In this document: positions 50,832 to 61,605 of the stretch, in pieces | How the letters are laid out: every line of letters starts with the position of its first letter | How positions within the stretch are numbered: position 1 is the stretch's first letter | Assembly (NCBI RefSeq): GCF_964019385.1 | Contig: NC_088654.1 | Span: forward strand, 14,445,600-14,509,599 | DNA length: 64,000 bases | Source: Sycon ciliatum | Lineage: Eukaryota; Porifera; Calcarea; Leucosolenida; Sycettidae | Direction: 5' to 3' | Translations under genes and position numbers: made by a program | The notes under the pieces: model-generated | Seen by the model: the letters and a program-made list of their open reading frames with translations, nothing else | Database searches by the model: none | What the model was told of the DNA's origin: nothing

Positions 50832-53279
50832 TATACGACTCCCTGGCACTGATACTTCACCATCATGAGCTTAAAAAGTCATGATAAACTAACGTTGGTT
50901 GCAATGATTATGCTTGTGTGTACCCTGTATGTGCATTTCTGTTATGAAGAACTTCTGCTCTAGCCTAAAGAACTAATTCTCCTGCACAATGCCAATGGTG
51001 TTCCATAAGGAGTTGACTGTACTCTAGCATGCAATGTAACTACTTGCTGTTGTACCCGTGTTCCGGCCCGGCCTGTAGTGAAACTAACTAAGAGCTGCGA
51101 TTTGTTTCGGGTTTTTTTATAGCAGATGCTGTAATGTCCCAGATTTACCGCCACGATCTTCTGATACGAGTCGAGTTGGGACAAACGATTTTACACTCTC
51201 GACAGTCATGTCTTGTACTAAGTTGTAGTGTGCAGGAACAATGGTCACTGCTGTCTGCATGTGCCATGGCATGGTCATGGAGCACCATCAATACAACACG
51301 CGCACTGTGCTGTGTTTTGCGCGTGTCGATCGCATGGCCGTGCCCATGCCAGGATCGACCAGGTGCGGACGTAGATTCTACGACTCGGGAGTTTACACTT
51401 ACAGAATACAGGGCCCTGGAGCTGTGCAGCATGCAGTTCAGCTAGGCAGGCAGCAGCAGCTGAGCGAAGCTAGCTGTACTTTTTTCGTTCAACCGAGTCT
51501 GCGTTGTGTTTTTGGGCCCGTTGGCGTTGCGCTTTCATTCTGGTCAATATTTACGTGGCTTTCATCTGAGTTTGTAGCTAGGTCTTCGTCTCTTGGAGGC
51601 GACCGTTTCTGGAATGTTGCCGTACGAGCAGATTTACCGGATCTGAGTTTGAACGGAGAGAACCAAAGGGCAGGAGTAGCCTGCACGACTTACCACAAGT
51701 AAGTGGTTCTGCTTGCGATTTCTTGTTATTTTCTCCGTCATATCTAGCGAGCTTATTGTGCTAGTTCTGGAGGCGTGCGCGTTCATTAGCGCTGTGCGAA
51801 TGCGTTAAATTTCTGCAAAGAGCCGCTTGTGCTGGGTGTTGAATTTGTCGGCTGGTTTGTTGTTTCGTGGTTTTGCTGTTGAACTGAGTCGTGAACTCAA
51901 GCAGTGGCACTGGAAATGTCCATTTGTTCGCAATGGAAAAATTGTGCCGGGGTTGTTCGGCTATTTTGCTTCGCACCGGTTCGTTCGCCGACTATTACAA
52001 ACGCGTGTACGGCGCAATATTTTGTGCGTCAGCTGTGTGGGTGTCTTGTTGGGACTTAGTGGTTAGTGAGCCCTGTGCCGATGGATTTATGTTCTGGTGA
52101 CTAGCGGTCTGTGTTTCGCTGGGCGGTAAATAGGCTCTGGGTGTTTCCGTGTTGAACTTTTTATTTATTTGTGCATTTGATCAGCTGACAATCAGTGAAG
52201 CGTTACTTCCACTCATCGAGCGACGTACTCCGGGGGACATAGGATGATAGGGCGTTGACGTGTCAGTACTTTCTCGTTGCTTCTTTTATCAGTTGCATCC
52301 TTGACCTACCGGTATTGCTCAAGGTTTCCCTGTGGTGGGAGATGTTTGTTGCGCAGTGCGTTTGTCCCGCTGCGCGTCTTGGGGCTTCGTGATCAATCAA
52401 CAGCGAAACAATAAAACCTAGTGGCCTGGCATTGTGACTTATTTTCTTTGTTCTTTCACGATCCCTGCACGTAATGCTAAGCACGGAGCTCTAAGTTAGT
52501 TGTAAGGAAATAGATAGTTCTTCGTTCGCTCGTTCATCGCACTTGTACTTTCACTCACCAGTTGCGAAATTTTTTATTTCAAGTCTGAGATCTCGAGTTT
52601 GATCACGTGACGACCGGAAGTATGCCGTGCAAATCAGACCGGAGTTGAATCGCAAGACTCGTCATCGAGCGCCGATCCGGACAGGATAGAATGATTCTTT
52701 CATTGCTGGGACTCGAGAGCGGCTTCCACTTCTGACAAGTTTTGCTGGAACACCGAGAATTAGTGGTGTTTTGCCTTTTGAGCGAGCGATGTGTGCTGCG
52801 TTCATACGTGACTCGCCACTTGTAAAAGTTTGTGCAGCCGCAGTCGTTTGCCAGTGTAAGAACATCTGTGCGCTAACATGGTGGGCTGGATCGAATTTCC
52901 GTGTCAGCGACTTGCTTCCGCAGCGCTCCTCTTTAAATTTTACCTGTTTGGTAGTGACTGGCGTGGAGAGAATCGTTCCTGGGATGTCTTTTTTCAATTT
53001 ATTTTTATATTTTGCCCCTGTCACATTTGTATTGTTGAAGTGTTTGGTCTTGGTTGATGCGCATGTTCAAATTGTTGTGCCAGCACACACGTCGCTGCGA
53101 TTCTAAACACGACCATGCGCATGCAGGACAATTGACACAAAACAATTATCTTGTGTTGGCTTGCCCTGGGCTTTGTCATGTCAGTGGGTGTCCATGTGCT
53201 TTTGTTTACACTGTATGACTGTGTTGGAGAGGAGTGGGCTGCATCCTGTATTTTGTAATGATGGAAAGAAACATCCTGA
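50832..53279. other. Mostly unique DNA without a recognised gene
   Basis: Fewer repeats than its neighbours. A donor-like caa|gtaagt at 51699 could end a non-coding 5' exon; the 153-codon frame before it (51241-51702) resembles no family I know. Promoter or UTR function is possible but unsupported. Confidence 0.45.
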
Positions 53280-53307
53280 GTGGCTTCCACTGAGCCACAG
53301 TGTGTGA

Positions 53308-53332
53308 CGTGTGTGCGTGTGTGTGTGTGTGT

Positions 53333-53374
<42 letters not shown>

Positions 53375-53375
53375 A
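53308..53375. repeat. (GT)n microsatellite
   Basis: GT run with two short interruptions. Confidence 0.95.
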
Positions 53376-53522
53376 TGTATGTGCGTCCCTGATTGCTCCT
53401 TGGCTTCAGCTAGTCCTCCATACATGCACATTGTGACTGGTTACCATTCAGGCAAACTCTGCATCTGGGCAAGCGCCCAACTGCATTCAGCGACCACCTG
53501 CTGTATGCAGCTGTGTGGTTTA

Positions 53523-53952
53523 CCGTATTATCTCCATTATAAGCCCAACGCTTATAATTATTGTTTCAACCAGTCCGGACGCCGGGCTTCTACAAGAGAC
53601 TGGGCTTATAATTTTTCTATCATCTGGTACATGCACATTGCTTATTATTATATCAGCAGCACAAAGTTTCGCACCAGGTATTGGGACAGCGGTTTTGTGC
53701 TTCCTGGTACACTGAGTGAGCCTGAACTTTAGATCTCGGGGATCACCGACTTTTACCACAGCAATCAGCATATTGTGTTTATGTGATGTGTGACGTCAAA
53801 CATGCATGGACATGATCCATACAGTTCTCCATTATAAGACCTGCGCTTATATTGGAGACTGCGCTTGTATATCTTCGAAGCCCTCTTGGAGTGCGCTTAT
53901 AATAGAGACTGGGCTTCTACAAGAGACTGAGCCTGTAATGGAGATAATACGG
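53523..53952. mobile_element. TA-flanked CCGTATTA element (gcttataat motif)
   Basis: Left ccgtattatctccattataa, right tgtaatggagataatacgg, TA on both sides. gcttataat, agagactgggctt and ctacaagagactg recur. 430 bp. Confidence 0.8.
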
Positions 53953-54107
53953 TATTTGGGGTCGGGCAGGGCAACAGTTACCCTGTAACCCATTTTCCGA
54001 AATTGTCTTGCCATGCAAAAATGCAACTTGGGGGTTAAGACTACCGACTGCATTTTTTTCGTTGAATTGCCTGAAAACACTAAAATCGGCAAATGAGTGT
54101 GTGTGTG

Positions 54108-54310
54108 GGGGGGGGGGGTCAATCAGAGTAAGGGGCGCTACACCCCCTTTGGCTAGAGCCCTGCGTAGTATAATCCGCACTTTCAAACACCAGTAGTTCA
54201 CCGTAAAAAAAATCTGTGCGGCTTATGCTACGATGATCAAGTTGACAGTGGTAAATGGGGTAGATGTCTTTATTTCGTGACAAAAAGTCTGGGTGTGGCT
54301 TATACATGTA
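54108..54310. repeat. G run and gcggcttat-type repeat remnant
   Basis: Poly-G at ~54108-54117, then gtgcggcttatgctacga and ggtagatgtctttatttcgt, related to 35720-35800. Confidence 0.5.
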
Positions 54311-54581
54311 ATCAGCAACATTTAGTTAACTTTGTATACAGTAACACTTGCCCTTGGCGCAACGGAAACTGTCCTCATATGATTTCACGTGATGCAGAGA
54401 TGCACATTCGATCCACAGCTTGTCGGTGCATGACAATTTTGTCCGGTCAATACAGGATGCCACTTGGTACAGGGTCCGGCAAACACAGGTTTTACTGTAA
54501 TAGGTAAAGTTATCCGGATTTTCGGCCGCATCACCTGACCTGTTGAGGAATACACCAAGCAAACACCTTTGCATCGGCGTA

Positions 54582-54789
54582 CTGTATAAGCAGAAATATC
54601 CGTCTGGAATTTAATTTCGTCTTTTTCGTCCAAGGAGCTTTTGAACTAAATTAAATGCCGGACGAATGTCGATTTGTCCAGCTTTTCAATACACTCTTAT
54701 GATCCATGGACGAAATTTACAGCCGGACGAACTCCCTTTCTTTGGAGTTGGTCGAAATTATTGACCGACGAAATTTTCTGCCTCTACAG
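54582..54789. mobile_element. TA-flanked CTGTA element, gacgaaatt family, copy 2
   Basis: Same ends and body as 22022-22213 (ctgtataagcagaaata ... ttctgcctctacag) with a short extra repeat near the right end. 208 bp. Confidence 0.8.
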
Positions 54790-54930
54790 TACCTAACACA
54801 TACTGAGAAGGACCCAGAAGCTGTCTGTGACTCTGACTATTTCTGAGTTCCATACCCTTCTCTGTATGTGTATAGGAAATTAGGTATGCGCTCTGTAGCC
54901 AGGGTACATGACAGTGTTGCTTGATGTCAT

Positions 54931-55058
54931 CCAGTTGCGTTACTCCAGTACTTGCCGGGCGTTGCGCAGCCCCAGAGGCCAGACCTGCGAACACTGGGCT
55001 GCGAAATTGTGCTAGGCGCACACTTGAGTGAAGCGACTGGATTTTATTGAGCAGCACT
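54931..55058. mobile_element. Inverted-repeat element, aatccagtcgcg family, copy 1
   Basis: Left tccagttgcgttactccagt, right acttgagtgaagcgactgga; ctgcgaa and gggctgcg words inside. About 128 bp; relative at 55757-55880. Confidence 0.65.
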
Positions 55059-55059
55059 G

Positions 55060-55151
<92 letters not shown>

Positions 55152-55166
55152 TCTCTCTCTCTTTCT
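55059..55166. repeat. (CT)n microsatellite
   Basis: About 50 CT units with two short interruptions; creates long spurious ORFs on both strands. Confidence 0.95.
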
Positions 55167-55485
55167 TTTTCGACACCACTACTCGCTCTATGTGTATGCA
55201 CAATTGACGGACATTCCGTCCCTGACTGTAGAGGGTACTGTTTCAAGGATCGTGCGTGTGTCCTCTCGGTCGTTTGGTGTTGTTATTTTCCGTCCACTGA
55301 GCAGACCCATGTAAACACACGTGTACACACACAAACCCAAACACACGTACGCATGCATAAGTGCATGTCTCTGTCTGTTGAAACGTTCTGAGAGATCTAA
55401 TGTGCTCTTTTTTTTGGTTTGACGTTCCTTGTCCTGGTCTATTCTCCGTTGTCGACGTTATTGTACTCTCTTTGGTAGTTTAGTT

Positions 55486-56820
55486 ATGGATAGGCGCTCT
55501 CATCATGCTCCGTAAGTCCGACCTGGAATGCGTGTATTTATGTTCGGCCAGCGTTGATTGTCTTGTTGCGCGCTAATGTATAGCGCTGGCCAAAGAAATC
55601 CAACCTCTTGAATAAAGTAGCGCCGCGTTCGAGTGCACACACCAGTATGTGTAGTGCTAGGGCCGTGTGGCGCCCAGCGAGTATTTTATTCATGAGATTG
55701 GATTTCTTTGTCCAGTACTGTACATCACTCACTGCCCTGTTCAGCTACGGTGCTGCTCAGTGAAATCCAGTCGCGTCACTCAAGTACGTGCCGGGCATAG
55801 TTTTCGCAGCCCGGTATTCGCAGGTCTATGGCTGCGCAACGCCCGACGTGTACTTGAGTGACGGGTCTGGATTTCACTTATGCAATACTGTACTTCCACG
55901 TATGTTCACGTTTGTCCGGTTTTGTTTTAGTCCTGTGACGTCATGCCTGGACCCGTGTGTGTTTAGCTGTGTCCGAGTTGTCCTCGTAGCTGTGTCGTAA
56001 TCCGTGCCCTTGTTTTGTCCTGTCGTTTCCAGTTTTACGCTCTGTGTTGTCTCCGTGCTGTGTGTTTTGTGCGATCGTTGCTGTTGCTGTTGCCGTCGGT
56101 TTAGTGTCCTGTTATGTCAGTCGGTGTTATGTACTGTCTCTATCGGTCATGGTGCGAGTTTGTCTTGTCTCCCTCGTGCGTTTGTTTGGTGTCCGTCCTT
56201 TGGTGTGCCTGTTGGGACCTTCCGGTGGGTGGGTGGTTGGTTGGCTGCTTCTTTTCAGTGTGTGGTGTGTATGCATGGCTCTGAGGAGATAGAGACGTCC
56301 AAGTTGCATGTCATATACATGTGTGTTTGCCTTCGTGCGCATGTCACGGAATCTATTCGCTTGGAAAAGAGCTCTGCCATACGCTATCCATGATAGGTGC
56401 TGGCCTTCATTTTGCCGGAGGAGTATGTTACCCTCAGCGGGATGTGCACAGTCACACTGGAGTATGATGTCAACGAGATTTGCACCGTCACACCGGAGTA
56501 TGATGTCATCACCGAGGTTTACATGATCATGCAGGCGAGGCGTGCATTTCGCTCTGTTGACCTCTGTTAGCCGGATGTGCATGGTGCGCGTTTGTACGAC
56601 ACGGTCGCATTCTTGTCCTGATCGTGTTCTCGCGTGTGTGTCTGTGCTCCCACGTCCTATGCGTGTGTTCCCTCGTCCTATACGTGTGTGCCCTCTCCTT
56701 GTAGACGCAGCCGCTGGAGTGAAGCCAGTCGCGCTGCCCCCGGCACTCTGTCGACCAACGGTTCCTATGCGATGAACCCATTCCAATCGCTGATGCCGTC
56801 ATCCAGTGGTTACTCATCAG
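55486..56820 (+). CDS. Candidate 5' coding exons of the IP3 receptor gene
   Basis: Exon 55486-55511 starts with ATG (MDRRSHHA) and ends at cc|gtaagt in phase 2. The exon 56705-56820 begins after ttgtag in phase 2, encodes a Ser-rich stretch (GTLSTNGSYAMNPFQSLM), and ends at cag|gtcagg in phase 1. The next acceptor (61605) opens an exon in phase 1 that runs into the IP3 receptor start without a stop. Joined, they would place 50 residues before the conserved MSES start. Phase agreement at two junctions is suggestive, but the second donor is weak. The alternatives are a 5' UTR exon elsewhere, or a separate 62-residue ORF if the second exon reads through to the TAG at 56865-56867. Confidence 0.4.
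55590..55712. repeat. Foldback inside candidate intron
   Basis: Arms caaagaaatccaacctcttg and gagattggatttctttg with aataaa/tttatt; about 120 bp. Confidence 0.7.
55757..55880. mobile_element. Inverted-repeat element, aatccagtcgcg family, copy 2
   Basis: Left agtgaaatccagtcgcgtca, right tgacgggtctggatttcact, with ctcaagtacgtgccggg against its inverse. 124 bp. Confidence 0.75.
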
Positions 56821-56924
56821 GTCAGGGCCTGGCGCGCTGCGCAAACAATCTATGTCTTGTGCTGTAGCGTGTACGCTGCTGGTGTGACGTGTGTGTAGTA
56901 GTACTGTGTGCGTAGTGTACATGT

Positions 56925-57215
56925 AGAAACTGTGGAACCAACATGGCTGACTTATGTCTGTGTAGTGTGTTTACTGTGGAGTCAACATGGCTGACTTATG
57001 TCTGTGTAGTGTGTTTACTGTGGAACCAACATGGCTGACTTATGTCTGTGTAGTGTGCTTACTGTGGAGTCAACATGGCTGACTTATGTCCGTGTAGTGT
57101 GTTTACTGTGGAACCAACATGGCTGACTTATGTCTGTGTAGTGTGCTTACTGTGGAGTCAACATGGCTGCCATGTCTGTGTATTATATGTACTGTCGAGC
57201 CAGCATGGCCGACAT
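56925..57215. repeat. 44 bp minisatellite, about six units
   Basis: Unit tactgtgga(ac/gt)caacatggctgac..gtgtagtgtg. Degenerate single units recur at ~57430-57500 and ~57740-57800, and one at ~37098. Confidence 0.9.
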
Positions 57216-57515
57216 ATGTATGTTTGAAATCTTTTATTCTCACGATGGCCTGTGGCGAATAAGAGAAAAGGAATTACAGGCACGGGGATCGAATACAGAG
57301 AGATCAGCGTTTAGCTGCTTGATGAAGTAGTAGCGATGGCAATAGGGAGTTTATCACGTAGGCTGGGCACAATGGAGCTGTAGATGTGCTGAGCAAGTAC
57401 ATACATGCATTGTATGTATTGTATAATCTGTGGAACCAACATGGCCACCATGTTTGTACATGTAGTGTGTTTACTGTGCACCCAACATGGCTGACTCATG
57501 TATGAACTGTACCAA

Positions 57516-57731
57516 CTGTAATTTCACAAATTTTCGGTGTACTTCTATTTTCGGTACTTCGGGTGCGTCTGTTTCAGAACTAAAATTTCAATACCCCGAA
57601 CAAACACTAACACACATACCGGTAATCCAATAGGGAACTGCTTCTCTGTACCTAAAATTTCTGTTCACCTAACCTGGCCTTTTGCCTTCATACCGACAAT
57701 ATTGAGCACCTAAAAATTCTGAAATGAGAGT
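57516..57731. mobile_element. ttttcggt family element, copy 2 (inverted)
   Basis: Reverse-orientation copy of 44525-44734: ctgtaatttcacaaatttt at the left and attctgaaatgagagta at the right, with tttgcctt-type words matching. Confidence 0.75.
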
Positions 57732-58074
57732 AAACTGTAAAGCCAATATGGCTGGCATGTGTGTGTAGTGAATAGCCCGCGGGAACCAACATGGCCGATG
57801 TCATGTGACCCAATGATGCATGGAAGTGCCTGGAGTTGGAACCCAACGTGGCAGTCCGTCATGTCATCCGTGCATCCAGTGAATGGGTAGCCGACATAGC
57901 TGCTTGACCTGCCCATGTAAGATACAAGTCTCTGCGGGGGTCGGTGGGTCGCTGTACACGATCAAGTATGGGTGCAGCATTGCTGTTCCGACACTGATAT
58001 GTTATTGACTGAGTAGGTGGTATTAATTTTATCATGGTGTTTCAACGTGTATGGTGGAGAATTGTAGAAACAAG

Positions 58075-58165
58075 TGGTCAATATGGCACTGGTCAAATAT
58101 GGTACTGGTCAAATATAGCACTGGTCAAATATAGCACTGGTCAAATATGGCAAATATTTGACTAG
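58075..58165. repeat. ~20 bp tandem repeat (tcaaatat..gcactgg)
   Basis: actggtcaaatat(a/g)g recurs about four times. Confidence 0.85.
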
Positions 58166-58560
58166 TGGAGATCAGGGTAATTAGTGGAAATCAATATGAA
58201 TCCATGATAATGCTGAATACATGATTTGTATACATTGCTGAGGTTCTGCTCCAAGTATCAAATGTGTGCTGTGCTGTTCCGTGGGGTTCAACCTACCGCT
58301 TCTTCATTTTGGTTTTTCTCCCCTTACTGTTTCGGTGGGGTTTGCTTGAGATAAGCAGCTGCTTGTACACAGTGAGGTTATTCTGGGATATGATGTGCTA
58401 GGTGTGAATTGACAGTGCAATGCGTGGATTGACAGTGCGATGTGCTGCATCTGGGCGGTCCTTGCTGAGTGATTTTTGCGGAATAGCACAGCGGGGAACT
58501 GGAGAGGTTGCTGTAGTTGCTGGCTTGGTATCCTTGACGAGAGGACTTCTCGCTAACGCA

Positions 58561-58850
58561 GACAGGCATAATGGGATGGTCTAAGACCATGATTGAGAAA
58601 CAGAGGGTGCCAGGTTCAAGTCCTGCGTGGAAGCGGAAGGATTTTTCCTGCCGTGCTGCGACCCACAGTTAATTGGAAACTCGTGGCCTGGCACGAGGGA
58701 AACACGGATGCAGCGAATGGGATTTTTGGTCTTTGACCACTTTGCTGGTGGGCTGATCTACTCACCTCCCATCGCTTTAGGAGCTGCATCTGCGCCTTTG
58801 ATCTTTTCAGGGCGGTGGTGTCCCTACGGATGCTGAAAACTCAATAATTA
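58561..58850 (+). mobile_element. tRNA-derived SINE
   Basis: A box-like tggtctaagac (58577-58587) and B box ggttcaagtcc (58613-58623) are 36 bp apart, as in a tRNA promoter, and the D-arm-like ggtctaagacc recalls tRNA-Leu. A body of ~220 bp follows, part of which recurs at 49008-49165. The head cannot fold into a clean cloverleaf, so a functional tRNA gene is unlikely. Confidence 0.5.
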
Positions 58851-58960
58851 TAACCGAGTCTCAAGCGATCCGTGATTTTTTTGTCCGTGACGTAGCGACT
58901 GTATGCGTAAGGTAGTCCTTTCATTCAAGTCCAGTCTTCTGCAATGCCACGGCCGTAGTA

Positions 58961-59156
58961 CTCTAATTTCAGAAATTTTCGGTATGAGGGCAAAAGGCCA
59001 GGTTAGGTGAACAGACATTTTAAGTACAGAAAAGCAGTTCCCTATTGGATTCTGTGTGTTAGTGTTTGTTCGGTGTGTTGAATTTTTTAGGTATGAAACA
59101 GATGCACCGAAAGTACTGAAAATAAAAGGTACACCGAAAATGTTGTAAAGTTACAG
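58961..59156. mobile_element. ttttcggt family element, copy 3
   Basis: ctctaatttcagaaatttt at the left and atgttgtaaagttacag at the right; the TA flank is clear on the left only. About 196 bp. Confidence 0.75.
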
Positions 59157-59599
59157 TGTGTTGAGACTTGTGTCGGCAGGGGGTCGCCCTGCACTGGTCA
59201 TGGCAGGCGTGAGGTGAAGCCCGCCTTGGAGGTCACCCTGTGGGACATCCAGGCAATCTGCTGGGATTTCCCAAGTAAAACTGACTAATTACCGATAGCT
59301 CGGAGTACGTCTGAACAGTTAAATCAAAACTGACTTACCAGACAGCTTCTTGAAGTCGGAACGACTTGCTGAATTGATTGCAATGATGTATAGACCCATG
59401 TCGAGTGTATGCTTGGCTGCGTAGCATACGTACATTGGTGGTCATTGGAGTTTTGTAATTGGTAATGGGTGCCGAGTTCCGGAGTATACGTGCGGTGCTG
59501 GTGGTCTGTGGAGTTGTGTAATTGGCCGTGTGCTGCGGTGAGATGGCAATGGCGTGCAGCAAACGACCTGCAGAGTGGGCGGCGTGCACACCATTCAGC

Positions 59600-59760
59600 A
59601 CTGCTCTTTGGCGAGGACTTAGCTCGTCGTTCGGTGCATGCAGGTGTCGGAGTCGTGCATGGCATGCTGCTGGTGCACGCATTCTTTGTAGACTTGCGAG
59701 CAATTTGTCGGTGCATGCGGGTTTCGGAGCGTTGCATGGCATGCTGCTACTCACAGACTT
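59600..59760. repeat. ~75 bp tandem duplication
   Basis: cggtgcatgc(a/g)ggt(g/t)tcgga followed by gcatggcatgctgct occurs twice (from about 59633 and 59710). Confidence 0.75.
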
Positions 59761-60002
59761 GGTTGACTTGCAAGCAGTTCATTCATGTCTAGTACAGCTT
59801 TGGCGACGGTCGTGGTCTAGCGTCCGGCCCCGAGATACATTCTCATTGCCAGCGGGCTCCACAAGCTCACTTCTCTCTGCTGTGCTGTTGACTCACCACA
59901 GCACAAACGCATCACCTTTCTTTTTGTTTTGTTTAGTGATGTGTATATTGAACCAGTACAGTCTGTAAACCTTCCCACTCAAGAAGAACAAGAGGTCTGG
60001 GT

Positions 60003-60507
60003 CTATACGTACCGACATTCTAAGAAGATCAAGAGCTCTGTTGTGGAGGATTGGAGTGTTTTCTCTCTAGCATAGGCTTTCAGTGCAGCAGAATCCTTGT
60101 CAGACCTAGCCAGTACTTCATCCTCAAATTCTTCTTGTTCGTAGCCGGTCGACTGGGCACTGAAGTAAAACCAAGCCAAGGTCACGTTGTACGGAATTGG
60201 TTTAGCGTAGTCTATCAGTGCACTAGTATCGTTGCCAGGCCTAACCGGTACACCATGCTCCAAGACTGCTTCACATAGCCAGATCACTGGGCACTGAGTA
60301 GCCGCAGTAAAACAACCAATGTTGCGTTGTGCCGAATTGGAGTGTTGACTGCTTGGCATAGTCTAGCACTGCGCCAGAATCTTTATCAGGGGTAATCGGT
60401 GCACCATGCTCCAAGACTGCTTTACGTAGCCAGATCACTGAGCACTGTGTAGTCTGCTGCAGTAAAACAACCAAGGTCGTGTTGCTCTGCACGACTGACT
60501 TTGGCAA
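60003..60507 (-). pseudogene. Three diverged protein-like repeats, frameshifted
   Basis: On minus, three units of about 50 residues share the pattern (R/T)(P/S)(D/G)(K/N)D(S/T)xA(V/L)(L/I)xxYA(K/R). Two also share KAVLEHG or EAVLEHG after a W(L) motif. The first unit is in a different frame from the other two, so no continuous product exists. The protein is unknown to me. The DNA units are about 160 bp apart and differ at all codon positions. Confidence 0.35.
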
Positions 60508-61605
60508 GGGCCCGCCGTAGGGTTAGAGAGGGCTCCTGGAATACCAGGCACCGTTGTGGATATGATCAGACAGGACAGTGGCTACCGTACCGAGACGGGA
60601 GAGGATGCTATTGCGCTCAGACTCAGCCCGGATATGGCCATTTCGTCCGTAGCCAGCGGATTGATGTTCTGTAAGCGTTTGTCGTCCACGCAATTCAGAG
60701 TTTCTGCATAGGCATGGCTCTTATCCACAAAGAGTGAGAAGAGCAGAAGAGTAACTGTATTGCCGTCGTTATTCTTTGTGTATAGTGCTCTACATCCTGG
60801 TGTATTGAGCACACACATGCACACACACACACACGCATACACACACGCACGTGCACTCACGCACACACACACACACAGCCAAGCTATTGGGTCGGGCCAG
60901 AGCACAGTCTGGAGTGGTGGCGTCGCTAGCATTGTCGTGGTCGTTGAGATCCGATGGGATGACCCGGGGCCGGCGCCCTTCCTGCTTTTAGCGTGTACAC
61001 GCACTGTAGTTCATGCACACACTGCAAAAATGGACCAGCGGTGTTCGCGGCTGCCAGGCCAGCGTCCCGTGGCCACTCGACTTCTCAATAGATTTCAATA
61101 GAGAGGTTCCGCACTATGTAAAGTTGAGCAACTTTACGTTAGTGGCCGGGAAAAGCCCGTGAATTCGCGAGTTTGCACTCCCCTCACGGAAAGTTGTCTA
61201 CGTAGAGCACGTAGATAGGGCTCTGATAACGTAGGTGCTTCGTAAGTGGATTGGGGTACACTTGTATGACTCTCTCCCCAGGTCGATCCGGTCGTACACT
61301 TCTGTGTCCGGAGTTGCTAAGGGCAGCTACATGATTTGAAAACTCTGTATGGCGGAACACAGATCCGCATGCAGTTTACGTCGAACTTTCCGTAGGTCGA
61401 CTACGTTTTTTACTATCATAGTTGCACTATGCGGAACGTCTCTAATGTCAGCTACAGTTGCTGAATTGATGTACTATGTGTGGCCAAGTCTGTTGCAACT
61501 ACTCTCCGATGATGCAATGTCGAGTAATAATTCTCGTGTGGTGTAATGTTTTAGTAATTCCCACTGCTGCCGTGTCTGCTGCATGTTTCTATGACCTGTT
61601 CACAG

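Noticed and set aside
51241-51702. 153-codon plus-strand ORF
   Set aside because: No recognised domain and no in-frame splicing partner. Kept only as a possible 5' non-coding exon because of the donor at 51699.
53391-53520. WD40-like peptide (VTGYHSGKLCIW) after a possible acceptor at 53409
   Set aside because: There is no usable donor before the transposable element at 53523 and no neighbouring WD-repeat exon, so a chance match is more likely.
56705-56867. ORF ending in CLVL, a CaaX-like prenylation motif
   Set aside because: The CLVL end is reached only by reading through a plausible splice donor at 56820. The stretch before it shows no GTPase or other prenylated-protein signature, so chance is more likely.
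56925-57215. Regular 44 bp repeat array considered as CRISPR-like
   Set aside because: The units are contiguous without unique spacers, and the genome is eukaryotic. The same holds for 61738-61938.
58561-58640. Functional tRNA-Leu gene
   Set aside because: A and B boxes are present, but the acceptor and T stems do not pair properly and the sequence continues into a repeat body.
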